Source: Flavobacterium defluvii
GTDB taxonomy: Bacteria; Bacteroidota; Bacteroidia; Flavobacteriales; Flavobacteriaceae
Assembly (NCBI RefSeq): GCF_900129555.1
Contig: NZ_FQWC01000009.1
Coordinates: forward strand, 124,001-188,000
Direction: 5' to 3'
Length of the DNA: 64,000 bases
The notes beneath the pieces were generated by a model. The model saw only the letters and a program-made list of their open reading frames with translations. It searched no databases and had not been told where the DNA came from. The translations under genes and the position numbers were made by a program. This document shows, piece by piece, positions 1 to 6,910 of the stretch (positions within the stretch are counted from its first letter, which is position 1; every line of letters begins with the position of its first letter).

Positions 1-457
1 ATTTGGCTGCCTGATACATGGTTAATCCCGGATTTCCAACACGTCCGCCTACAGAACTGATTTGTAAAATACGTCCTGATCTTTGTTTACGCATAAAAGG
101 CAATACCGAACGTGTAACTTCAATAGGAGCCAGTAAATTTGTTTCTAACTGACTGCGAACTTGTTCTTGCGTATAAGCTTCTGCAGCGCCAATGATTCCA
201 AATCCGGCATTATTAACTAATACATCAATACGGCCGAAATGGTCAACTGCTTTTTGAACTGCTTCATGAACCTGATCGTAATTGTTTACATCTAAAGGTA
301 AAGGCAAAATTTGATCCTGAAATTTTTCTTTTAAATCATTTAACTGATTAATGTCTCGGGCAGTTGCGGCTACTTTGTCGCCATTGTTTAATACTGCTTC
401 GGTAAGATTACGTCCTAATCCTCGAGAACTACCTGTGATAAACCATATTTTATTCAT
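1..457 (-). CDS. SDR family oxidoreductase, 3' part cut off by window edge
   Basis: NAD(P)-dependent short-chain dehydrogenase. The ATG lies at 455-457 on the minus strand and the reading frame stays open to the window edge, giving about 152 residues. The N-terminus has the Rossmann glycine motif TGSSRGLG (about residues 9-16), followed by an ARDINQL segment typical of the TGxxxGxG classical SDRs, DVNN, and the NNAG motif near residue 90. The visible part ends just after the catalytic region YQAAK, so both Tyr and Lys are present. It resembles the SDR at 20966-21778 in layout. A perfect TAnnTTTG -7 element lies upstream at 484-491. The substrate cannot be told from sequence. Confidence 0.9.
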   Translation of the reverse strand, partial: MNKIWFITGSSRGLGRNLTEAVLNNGDKVAATARDINQLNDLKEKFQDQILPLPLDVNNYDQVHEAVQKAVDHFGRIDVLVNNAGFGIIGAAEAYTQEQVRSQLETNLLAPIEVTRSVLPFMRKQRSGRILQISSVGGRVGNPGLTMYQAAK

Positions 458-483
458 AATAATTGTGTGTTTTAAATTCATTA

Positions 484-491
484 CAAAGTTA
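484..491 (-). promoter_or_regulatory. -7 promoter element of the SDR gene
   Basis: Minus strand reads TAACTTTG, a perfect match to the Bacteroidota -7 consensus TAnnTTTG, 27 nt upstream of the SDR start. No clear -33 TTTG stands at the usual distance. Instead, a 20-bp motif shared with the DoxX promoter (504-523) covers that position. Confidence 0.45.
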
Positions 492-503
492 CGTTGAGAG
501 TAT

Positions 504-523
504 ATGTTGTTATTTTGTTGAAA
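504..523 (-). promoter_or_regulatory. Shared upstream motif, copy 1
   Basis: This 20-mer is identical at 18 of 20 positions to 1145-1164; the common core is TATTTTGTTGAAA on the plus strand. It lies 47-66 nt upstream of the SDR start. It could bind a regulator that controls both genes, possibly the Crp/Fnr protein encoded between them or an unknown factor. Confidence 0.4.
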
Positions 524-601
524 AGCTCATTTTTATTTGTTTAAAGGTTCAAGGTTGCTTTACTGCGAAGGCACTAAGTTTTTATTTTATAATGAAAAAA
601 G

Positions 602-666
602 AATCTCGCAAAGCCGCGAAGTCGCTAAGAAAATAAAACTTAGCGCCTCAGCAACTTTGCGAGATT
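602..666. repeat. Imperfect palindromic intergenic element
   Basis: Two 28-nt arms (602-629 and 639-666) are inverted repeats of each other with about five mismatches, separated by a 9-nt AT-rich loop. They start and end with AATCTCGCAAAG/CTTTGCGAGATT. The element sits between the 3' end of the DoxX-like gene and the SDR gene. It may serve as a transcription terminator for the former. G+C is above the surroundings, as in REP-like elements. Confidence 0.7.
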
Positions 667-688
667 GTTATATACAGTAGTTAGAATC

Positions 689-1087
689 TTAATTTTCAGA
701 AACTCTTACGGCATAATTTGCACTATATAATTTTCTAAACATTGCATAAGTAACACTTACCATTACAAAAGCAATAATAGCATCTGTTGTAGCTCCAAAA
801 CCCAGAACGGCCAGTTTAGAAAAGAAAGCGAAAATTATATCGAAAAATACTCCGGCAAATACCCATTCTTTTAATCGTAATAACTTATTCGGAATTAATA
901 AGGTGATAACTCCTGAAATTTTAAATACTCCTAAGATGTAAATAAAATGTGCCGGATAACCTAATAGCTGCGTGATTTCCCAAACCAGTTTGTTTGTTGT
1001 AAGTTCAAAAAATCCGCTGGCACCAAACCATAAAGAAGTTAAAATAATTCCTGTCCAATAAATAATTTTTGTTGTTTTTGCATTCAT
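689..1087 (-). CDS. DoxX-like small membrane protein
   Basis: A 132-residue integral membrane protein with four predicted transmembrane stretches (about residues 7-27, 45-65, 73-93, 98-115), matching the DoxX/DoxX-like 2 family in size and topology. Recognisable pieces are the LGYPAHFIYILGVFKI segment and a KEWVFAGVFFD segment. Members are associated with redox or quinone chemistry in the membrane, but a reaction has not been shown for this type. It is divergent from the Crp/Fnr gene at 1260. Its upstream region carries a motif (1145-1164) shared with the SDR promoter, suggesting co-regulation. Confidence 0.85.
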   Translation of the reverse strand: MNAKTTKIIYWTGIILTSLWFGASGFFELTTNKLVWEITQLLGYPAHFIYILGVFKISGVITLLIPNKLLRLKEWVFAGVFFDIIFAFFSKLAVLGFGATTDAIIAFVMVSVTYAMFRKLYSANYAVRVSEN

Positions 1088-1144
1088 GATTTTAAATTTT
1101 AAGTTGTTAAACAGGACAAAATTGCGTCAACGGCAGCCGATTTC

Positions 1145-1164
1145 ATATTGGTATTTTGTTGAAA
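1145..1164 (-). promoter_or_regulatory. Shared upstream motif, copy 2
   Basis: Second copy of the 20-bp motif (18 of 20 identical to 504-523), 58-77 nt upstream of the DoxX-like gene and about 100 nt upstream of the divergent Crp/Fnr gene. Confidence 0.4.
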
Positions 1165-1259
1165 CGGACAAATTGAAATGCGAAATAGACAATCGATAAG
1201 TTCATTTGATTTTATAACTTTACAGAAGACTTTTCAAACCCAAATAGTCACCATTTAAA

Positions 1260-1832
1260 ATGGAAGCCAAAACACTTTTACAGGAACATATTGCCAAAAC
1301 TGCTTCGCTTACACAGGAAGAATTTGATTATTTCTTTTCGCATTTTAAGCCTTTGTCTTTTAAAAAAGGACAAACGATTATCAGTGAAGGCGATAAAGTA
1401 GATTGTGAATATTTTGTGGTTTCAGGCTGTTTAAAAGCTTTCTTTATAAATGATGAAATCAAAATGTACATTCTGCAATTTGCCATGCCAACCTGGTGGA
1501 CATCTGATTATAACGCTCTTTATAACCAAACTCCTGCACAAATCAATGTTGACTGTATTACAGATGCAGAAGTATTGTGTTTATCCAGTTCTGATCGCGA
1601 AAAACTCTGTGCCGAGTTTCACCAAATAGAACATTTCTTCCGATGGAGAACCAATAAAGGATATATCGCTTCTCAAAAGCGTCTTTTATCTTTCATGAAT
1701 AATAATGTAAAAACTCGTTATGAAGAACTTTTAGCTTTATATCCGCAGTTATATAATTTAGTTCCGAAGCATTTAATTGCTGCTTATTTAGGTGTTTCCA
1801 GAGAAACTCTCAGCCGACTTCATAATTCTTAG
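1260..1832 (+). CDS. Crp/Fnr family transcriptional regulator
   Basis: 190 residues: an N-terminal cyclic-nucleotide-binding-like beta-barrel (about 25-115, with KKGQTIISEGDKV and YFVVSGCLKAFF) followed by the dimer helix and a C-terminal helix-turn-helix whose recognition helix reads SRETLSR. These are the residues E. coli CRP uses (SRETVGR) to read TGTGA, so a CRP-like rather than FNR-like site is predicted. No Fe-S cysteine cluster is visible and the phosphate-binding cassette is poor, so the ligand is unknown. A TGTGA-N6-TCACG palindrome lies just downstream at 2105-2120 in front of the YceI operon, the likely target. Confidence 0.9.
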   Translation: MEAKTLLQEHIAKTASLTQEEFDYFFSHFKPLSFKKGQTIISEGDKVDCEYFVVSGCLKAFFINDEIKMYILQFAMPTWWTSDYNALYNQTPAQINVDCITDAEVLCLSSSDREKLCAEFHQIEHFFRWRTNKGYIASQKRLLSFMNNNVKTRYEELLALYPQLYNLVPKHLIAAYLGVSRETLSRLHNS

Positions 1833-1947
1833 TTTTTTATAGCCCACTGATTTTACGGATTGATTTTTTGTTTTGCGTTGGTTTTGTTTCCCGCAGATTT
1901 TGCTGATTTGGCAGATTATTCTATTTGATTACTGTATATAAACATAA

Positions 1948-1967
1948 CCCGTGGTTTTAACCACGGG
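1948..1967. repeat. Perfect short palindrome in intergenic region 1833-2175
   Basis: Arms CCCGTGGTT and AACCACGGG with a 2-nt centre. A related weaker palindrome, CGGTT-GA-AACCG, follows near 2014. The rest of the 343-bp gap holds a CTTAGAACCT-rich stretch (about 2050-2095), similar to 46610-46715, and the Crp-type site. Such 5-9 bp arms with a 2-nt centre recur at 47925-48093. Confidence 0.65.
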
Positions 1968-2104
1968 AATTTAGAATGTGATAATGCATTCTGTCAATAT
2001 ATTGTTTCACTACGGTTGAAACCGCAGACAATGTTTTAATTCTGTATCTATAAAAAACCTTAGAACCTTAGCAACTTAGCCCCTTAGAACCTCAAAAAAA
2101 AGAT

Positions 2105-2120
2105 TGTGATCTACATCACG
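2105..2120 (+). promoter_or_regulatory. CRP-type operator before the YceI operon
   Basis: TGTGA-TCTACA-TCACG matches the CRP consensus TGTGA-N6-TCACA at 9 of 10 conserved positions. A -7-like TTCCTTTG is at 2143-2150 and no -33 element is visible. The centre of the site is then about 41 bp upstream of the inferred start of transcription, the class II activator position. Confidence 0.6.
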
Positions 2121-2175
2121 TAACCCATTTTCATAACCGCCGTTCCTTTGTATTGTACTTTTAAATACAATAAAA

Positions 2176-2730
2176 ATGGAAACAATAAATTTTGAAATCG
2201 TAAGCTCAAGTAGCAGCGTAGAATGGACTGGTAGAAAAGTTACCGGTGCACATAATGGTACAATTGGTATCAAAAATGGTAATTTCATCTTTAATGATGG
2301 AAAAATAAAAGGAGGAAATATTGTAATCGATACAACCTCTATTAAAATTCTGGATGTAACAGATCCGGCAACGAACACACAATTTGCAGGACATCTTGCA
2401 TCTGATGATTTTTTCTCTATTGAAAAATTCCCAACTGCTTCTTTTGATATTTTAAATGTAAAAGAAATATCAAATACAAAATATTATTTAGAAGGAAACC
2501 TGACTATAAAAGATATTACTCATCTTGTAGGTTTTGAAGCTGAAGTAAAAAACAACAACGATATAATTTCACTTTCAGGAAAATTAATTATTGATCGTAC
2601 CAAATACGATATCAAATTCCGCTCAGGAAATTTCTTCAAAGATTTAGGAGACACATTAATCTACAACGACTTTGATCTTGATTTTAAAATCACTGCCGAA
2701 GCCGTTTTTTCTGGACAATCTAAAAACTAA
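2176..2730 (+). CDS. YceI family protein
   Basis: 184 residues in the size range of YceI lipocalin-like proteins, which bind isoprenoid or other amphiphilic molecules in an extended beta-barrel. Family marks include VEWTGRKVTGAHNGTI near the N-terminus, HLASDDFFSIEKFPTASF in the middle and a C-terminal DFDLDFKITA strand. No signal peptide is present, so it should be cytoplasmic, unlike E. coli YceI. It is the first gene of a tight run (5-16 nt gaps) of tautomerase, SDR, NTF2-like protein and nitronate monooxygenase, under the Crp-type site at 2105. The ligand is unknown. Confidence 0.9.
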   Translation: METINFEIVSSSSSVEWTGRKVTGAHNGTIGIKNGNFIFNDGKIKGGNIVIDTTSIKILDVTDPATNTQFAGHLASDDFFSIEKFPTASFDILNVKEISNTKYYLEGNLTIKDITHLVGFEAEVKNNNDIISLSGKLIIDRTKYDIKFRSGNFFKDLGDTLIYNDFDLDFKITAEAVFSGQSKN

Positions 2731-2735
2731 TTATC

Positions 2736-2954
2736 ATGCCTTACGTAAAAATAGAATTGACCCGCGAAGGAGTAACTCGCGGGCAAAAACAAGAATTAAT
2801 CAGCGGCATTACCAATCTGATTACAGAAGTATTAAACAAAGATCCGCATTTGACTCACGTTGTGATTCAGGAAATCGAACTCGACGATTGGGGTTATGCA
2901 GGAGAACAAGTATCAGTATTAAGAGAAAAAGGCATTACAGCCGATAAAAAATAA
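2736..2954 (+). CDS. 4-oxalocrotonate tautomerase family enzyme
   Basis: 72 residues starting Met-Pro-Tyr, so removal of Met would expose the catalytic Pro1 used by the tautomerase superfamily to shuttle protons between keto and enol forms. The length agrees with the single-domain 4-OT subunit, which forms hexamers or dimers. The sequence continues with KIELTREGVTRGQKQELI, close to the family pattern. It lies 5 nt after the YceI gene and 5 nt before the SDR gene, so it is co-transcribed. The true substrate is unknown; the neighbours suggest a carbonyl or nitro compound. Confidence 0.9.
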   Translation: MPYVKIELTREGVTRGQKQELISGITNLITEVLNKDPHLTHVVIQEIELDDWGYAGEQVSVLREKGITADKK

Positions 2955-2959
2955 ACATC

Positions 2960-3694
2960 ATGAAAAAACAAACTATAATCGTAACCGGAGCAGCTTCGGG
3001 AATTGGAAAAGGAATCGCTAAATATTTTTTAGACAGAGGCGATAATGTTGTCATTAATTCGTTAACTGAAAGCGCATTAGAACAAACATTCAACGAATTT
3101 GGAGCAGGAGATAATCTGGCAAAATTTGCAGGAGACGTAAGCGATAAAAAAACCGGAGAACAACTGGTAAAAATTGCTTTAGAAAAATTTGGTTCTGTTG
3201 ATGTATTAATCAATAATGCCGGAATTTTTGCCAGTAAACCATTCTTAGAAGTAGACGAAGCCTATTTAGATACATTTTTGAAAACTAATCTAAAAGGAAC
3301 TTATTTCACAACACAATCTGTGGTTCCGCAAATGCTCAAACAAAATAGCGGTGTTGTTATCAACATCGGAACACCATTAGTAAATCACGGTTTAGGCGGA
3401 TGGCCGGCTTCAGCTCCAATCTCAAGCAAAGGCGCCATTCATGCCTTGACAATACAATTAGCGGCAGAATTCGGAAAACAAAACATTCGTTTTAACACCG
3501 TTGCTCCGGGTGTAATTCGTACGCCAATGCACGGTGACAATGCTGATGCAAGTGCCGGTTTACATTTATTAAACAGAGTAGGAGAGATCGATGATATTTC
3601 TGAAATGGTTTACACCGTTGCCAAAAGCAATTTTATTACCGGTTCAATCATTAATGTAGACGGCGGAAAAGGTGCAGGACACAATTTAAATTAA
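2960..3694 (+). CDS. SDR family oxidoreductase
   Basis: Classical short-chain dehydrogenase of 244 residues, complete. Cofactor motif TGAASGIGKG at residues 9-18, NNAGIF near residue 85, a GTPLVNHGLGGWPASAPISSKGAIHALT segment carrying the catalytic region, and a C-terminal INVDGGKGAG loop. At the place of the usual YxxxK one reads S-x-x-x-K (ISSKG), so the catalytic Tyr appears to be missing or shifted. This makes the reductase activity uncertain. It lies mid-operon between tautomerase and NTF2-like genes. Confidence 0.88.
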   Translation: MKKQTIIVTGAASGIGKGIAKYFLDRGDNVVINSLTESALEQTFNEFGAGDNLAKFAGDVSDKKTGEQLVKIALEKFGSVDVLINNAGIFASKPFLEVDEAYLDTFLKTNLKGTYFTTQSVVPQMLKQNSGVVINIGTPLVNHGLGGWPASAPISSKGAIHALTIQLAAEFGKQNIRFNTVAPGVIRTPMHGDNADASAGLHLLNRVGEIDDISEMVYTVAKSNFITGSIINVDGGKGAGHNLN

Positions 3695-3695
3695 A

Positions 3696-4145
3696 ATGAA
3701 AACTATTTTATTAACTGCTTTTATGCTCTGGAATTTTCAGGGCATAAAAGCTCAAACTAATATTAAAATGGAAAATCAAAAGGAAATTCAGGCTATTACA
3801 GATGCTATAGAAAACTATTATTTTAAAGGCATTTATGAAGGTGATGAAATACTGTTAGGGAAAATTTTTCAGCCCGGAACATTGTTATTTGGAGATGTAA
3901 AAGGCCAGTCTTATTTCAAGACTGTGGATTTGTATTTAGACGGTGTTAAAAACCGACAAAGTCCAAAAGATTCCGGCAAACCATTCAAAGGAGAAATTCT
4001 GCATATAAGTGTTGTAAATTCTATTGCTATAGCGGAATTAAATGTTAAAATGTACGACTTTAATTATCGGGATTTTTTATCTTTCCATAAGATTAACGGC
4101 CAATGGCTGATCGTGAATAAAATGCTGACAGACACAAGCAAATAA
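3696..4145 (+). CDS. Secreted NTF2-like / putative lumazine-binding family protein
   Basis: 149 residues with a short signal peptide ending near GIKAQ (residues 1-19). The rest has the look of a SnoaL/NTF2-like cone fold: a helix (EIQAITDAIENYYFKGIYEGD), a PGTLLFGDV strand, and paired strands ending HKINGQWLIVNKMLTD, the usual end of the Lumazine_bd_2/DUF4440 type. An internal Met at residue 25 could give a shorter, cytoplasmic form. Only one base separates it from the preceding stop, so translation is probably coupled. Such proteins bind or isomerise small molecules; the ligand is unknown. Confidence 0.75.
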   Translation: MKTILLTAFMLWNFQGIKAQTNIKMENQKEIQAITDAIENYYFKGIYEGDEILLGKIFQPGTLLFGDVKGQSYFKTVDLYLDGVKNRQSPKDSGKPFKGEILHISVVNSIAIAELNVKMYDFNYRDFLSFHKINGQWLIVNKMLTDTSK

Positions 4146-4161
4146 CTTAAATTTTGAAGCT

Positions 4162-5247
4162 ATGTGGTACAATACAAAAGCTAAAGAATTATTAGGAATT
4201 GAATATCCAATTCTGCAAGGGCCTTTTGGTGGAAATCTTTCTACAGTAGAATTGGTTGCTGCGGTTTCTAACCTCGGCGGACTTGGCGGTTACGGTGCCT
4301 ATACCAATAGTCCGCAGGAAATTTATGAAATTGATAAACAGATTAAAGCGGCGACCAATAAACCATATAATATAAATCTTTGGGTTTCAGATCACGATAT
4401 TCCCGCGGGTGGTTTAACAGACGAACAGTTTGATAAAGCTATAGCCGCTTATAAACCATATTATGATGAAGTTGGTATTCCGCTGCCGGAAAAACCAGCA
4501 CCATTTCAATCAAGATTTGAAAATCAATTAGAAGTAATTTTAGACATTCGTCCAAAGGTTTTCAGCTTCATGTTTGGCGTTCCTTCTGATGATGTTTTAG
4601 AACAATGCCGCCGATTAGGTATTATAACGGTTGGAGCGGCAACAACTCTTGATGAAGCCATTTTTCTGGATAGCAAAGGTGTTGATATGATTATTGCTTC
4701 TGGTTTTGAAGCCGGCGGACATCGTCCTTCTTTCCTAAAAGATGCCGAATCATCTGTAACCGGAACTTTTGTATTACTGCAATTGATGCGTGAAAAAATA
4801 AAAACGCCAATAATTGCCGCCGGAGGTATTGCCGATGGAAAAGGAATTGCGGCCGCTATAACTTTAGGAGCAAGTGCGGCTCAAATTGGCACGGCATTTT
4901 TAGCTACCGACGAATCGAATGCATTACCAATTCACAGAGAAATGCTTTTTTCTGAAGCTTCAAAAAACACCACACTTTCCCGCGCTTATACCGGAAGACT
5001 CGGACGCGGAATTACAAGTCGAATTGCAAAAGATATGACAGGAAAAGAAACAGATATTCTTCCGTTTCCTTTGCAGACTACTTTTATTGCACCATTGAGA
5101 AAAGCGGCAATCGAACAACAAAAATGGGATATGATTCTATTTTGGGGCGGACAGATTTCTCCAATTTTAAAACACACAAAAGCCAAAGATTTGATGCATT
5201 CTTTGATTGAAGAAACGACAGCTTATTTTGATGGTTTAAAAGCTTAA
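4162..5247 (+). CDS. Nitronate monooxygenase family protein
   Basis: 361-residue FMN-dependent TIM-barrel enzyme of the nitronate monooxygenase (2-nitropropane dioxygenase) family, which oxidises nitronates to carbonyl compounds. Family marks: YPILQGPFGGNLST at the N-terminus, the SGFEAGGHRPSF segment (about residue 185-195) with the catalytic His region, AAGGIADGKGIAAAITLGA, the phosphate-binding loop, then AQIGTAFLATDES. It is the last gene of the operon begun at 2176 and is followed by a terminator at 5340. Related enoyl-ACP reductases (FabK) share the fold, so a reductase role is the alternative. Confidence 0.87.
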   Translation: MWYNTKAKELLGIEYPILQGPFGGNLSTVELVAAVSNLGGLGGYGAYTNSPQEIYEIDKQIKAATNKPYNINLWVSDHDIPAGGLTDEQFDKAIAAYKPYYDEVGIPLPEKPAPFQSRFENQLEVILDIRPKVFSFMFGVPSDDVLEQCRRLGIITVGAATTLDEAIFLDSKGVDMIIASGFEAGGHRPSFLKDAESSVTGTFVLLQLMREKIKTPIIAAGGIADGKGIAAAITLGASAAQIGTAFLATDESNALPIHREMLFSEASKNTTLSRAYTGRLGRGITSRIAKDMTGKETDILPFPLQTTFIAPLRKAAIEQQKWDMILFWGGQISPILKHTKAKDLMHSLIEETTAYFDGLKA

Positions 5248-5339
5248 CACTTTGTGATTCCAAAAAATGATATGCCGGTTTTTTATCATTCCGAGGAACG
5301 AGGAATGACAAACGGTGCGTTAACTTCATCTTTAATACA

Positions 5340-5369
5340 AACTCATTTCAAAACGGAATGAGTTTTTTT
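5340..5369 (+). terminator. Rho-independent terminator after the YceI operon
   Basis: Stem AACTCATT (5340-5347) with AATGAGTT (5357-5364), 9-nt loop, followed by T7. Just before it (about 5286-5308), TCATTCC-GAGGAACGA-GGAATGA forms another small inverted repeat. Confidence 0.85.
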
Positions 5370-5519
5370 ATGAATTTTCCTTGTAAAACCAAAAATCGAT
5401 AAAATTTATTTAATAGTATAATTATTTAAATATCAATATGATATATTGTTTTTGAAAGTTTTTTTAAATTAAATTCAAAAAAAATAATTTTAAATACTAC
5501 TAATTAGATAGAATTAATA

Positions 5520-5527
5520 TATATTTG
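5520..5527 (+). promoter_or_regulatory. -7 element upstream of the SAM riboswitch
   Basis: TATATTTG is a perfect TAnnTTTG match about 30 nt upstream of the riboswitch. No good -33 TTTG is seen at the expected distance, so strength is uncertain. The stretch 5370-5519 is very AT-rich with no gene. Confidence 0.45.
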
Positions 5528-5549
5528 TATCGCAGAAAAATTAAAAATG

Positions 5550-5652
5550 ATACTTATCCAGAAAGACTGAGGGAATAGGCCCATTGACGTCTTAGCAACC
5601 TGTTGCCGAATAAGGTGCTAAATCCTTCCGCTGCGTGTGGACAGATAAGAAA
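5550..5652 (+). ncRNA. SAM-I (S-box) riboswitch
   Basis: The closing stem P1 pairs CTTATC (5553-5558) with GATAAG (5644-5649). Inside are the conserved S-box pieces in the right order: AGACTGAGGG (kink-turn region), GGCCC, GACGTCTTAGCAACCT, and AAGGTGCTAAATCC. It should sense S-adenosylmethionine. No clear terminator follows before the small ORF at 5706, so the switch may act on translation or use a structure I cannot see. It heads the 31-residue ORF, the TlpA-like gene and the aminotransferase gene. Confidence 0.92.
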
Positions 5653-5705
5653 GATTCCTCAAAATCTGAATGAGATCATTAATTAAATAACTTTTATTTT
5701 TTTAA

Positions 5706-5801
5706 ATGAAAACAGATACAATTTTATACGCCGGTTATGAGCTTTTAAATTCAATTTTTGAAGAAAACAGCCTTGCTTATTTCCGAATGCGAAAGCACTA
5801 A
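5706..5801 (+). CDS. Small ORF (31 residues) directly after the SAM riboswitch
   Basis: ATG at 5706 and TAA at 5799-5801 encode 31 residues beginning MKTDTILYAGYELLNSIF and ending YFRMRKH. It starts 57 nt after the riboswitch P1 stem and ends about 100 nt before the TlpA-like gene. Its amphipathic, Tyr/Phe-rich composition looks like real coding sequence rather than chance AT-rich sequence. It could be a leader peptide, a peptide substrate, or a small protein needed by the downstream enzymes. I do not recognise it. Confidence 0.5.
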   Translation: MKTDTILYAGYELLNSIFEENSLAYFRMRKH

Positions 5802-5900
5802 TTTTTCACCCAATTTATTTTTTTAAAATATTCCTTAAGGTCAATTTTATATCGGCCTGAAAATTCTATTGTCTAATTATAAACTAAAAATCAAAATCAA

Positions 5901-6890
5901 ATGAAAAAAATACTATTAGGAGCGGCTTTGTTTCTGGGCGTAATACAAACTCAGGCGCAGGAAAATAATTTACAGTTAAAAGGAACCGTAGCAGATACAA
6001 TCGTGTCATACGTTTATCTGCAGAAATTTCATAATAAGATGTTTACCACAATCGATTCGGTAAAAGTAACAGATGGAAATTTTAGTTTCAAAACTAAAGT
6101 CAAAACTCCGGAATTATACGGATTAAGCGTAAATACACAAAGTTCTCCACTATATATTTTCCTTGAGAAAACACCAATTACAGTAAAATTAAGTCCAAAG
6201 AAATATTATAGTACTTCTGTTGTTGAAGGTTCTGTTTCTCAGGATTTATTCGAAAAATACAAAAAATCGAATGATATAGAAATCAGCAAATTCATTACCG
6301 AGAATCCAAAATCAATTGTTTCAGCTTATGTTTTATACAGAAACTGGTCATACAGATTGTCTCCGGAACAAATTAGACAAAATATTGCCTTGCTGGATAA
6401 AAGTCTTCAAAATACCACTTACGTGAAAGAACTAAAAGATCTGGCGCTTGTTTTAGATGGATTAGGAGTTGGTAAAAAAGCACCTGATTTTACAGCCAAT
6501 GATCCGCAGGGAAAACCAGTTCATTTTTATGAAAATCTGAAAGGATATACTTTGGTTGATTTTTGGGCTTCATGGTGCGGGCCATGCCGAAGAGAAAATC
6601 CAAATGTCGTAGCCGCTTACAAAGAATTTCATGATAAAGGTTTCAACATTGTTGGGGTTTCTCTGGATAAAAAGAAAGAAAACTGGATTAAAGGAATTCA
6701 GGATGATAATTTAAGCTGGACACATGTTTCTGATTTGCTTTTCTGGAATAGCGCTGTTGCCAAATTATATGGCGTAAGAGCTATTCCCGGAAATTATTTA
6801 GTGGATTCAAACGGAATAATTGTCGCAAAAAATCTTCAGGGTGAAGAGTTACAAGCAACATTAAAATTGCTTTTAGATAAAAAGATTTAG
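5901..6890 (+). CDS. TlpA-like thioredoxin family protein with DUF4369-type N-terminal domain
   Basis: 329 residues, exported: signal peptide of about 19 residues ending TQAQ. The N-terminal half (about 25-190) is the DUF4369-like beta-domain common in Bacteroidota, beginning LKGTVADTIVSYVYLQKF. The C-terminal half is an AhpC/TSA-TlpA thioredoxin fold with WCGPC (Cys at about residues 226 and 229), WASWCGPCRRENPN, and a cis-Pro region near AIPGNY. Such proteins are periplasmic thiol-disulfide reductases. Its position behind the SAM riboswitch and before a class V aminotransferase suggests a sulfur-related redox role. Confidence 0.9.
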   Translation: MKKILLGAALFLGVIQTQAQENNLQLKGTVADTIVSYVYLQKFHNKMFTTIDSVKVTDGNFSFKTKVKTPELYGLSVNTQSSPLYIFLEKTPITVKLSPKKYYSTSVVEGSVSQDLFEKYKKSNDIEISKFITENPKSIVSAYVLYRNWSYRLSPEQIRQNIALLDKSLQNTTYVKELKDLALVLDGLGVGKKAPDFTANDPQGKPVHFYENLKGYTLVDFWASWCGPCRRENPNVVAAYKEFHDKGFNIVGVSLDKKKENWIKGIQDDNLSWTHVSDLLFWNSAVAKLYGVRAIPGNYLVDSNGIIVAKNLQGEELQATLKLLLDKKI

Positions 6891-6910
6891 TTAATTAAAA
6901 TGATTAGGAA

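Noticed and set aside
2076..2394. Minus-strand ORFs opposite the YceI gene
   Set aside because: They fully overlap a recognisable gene and include intergenic repeat sequence.
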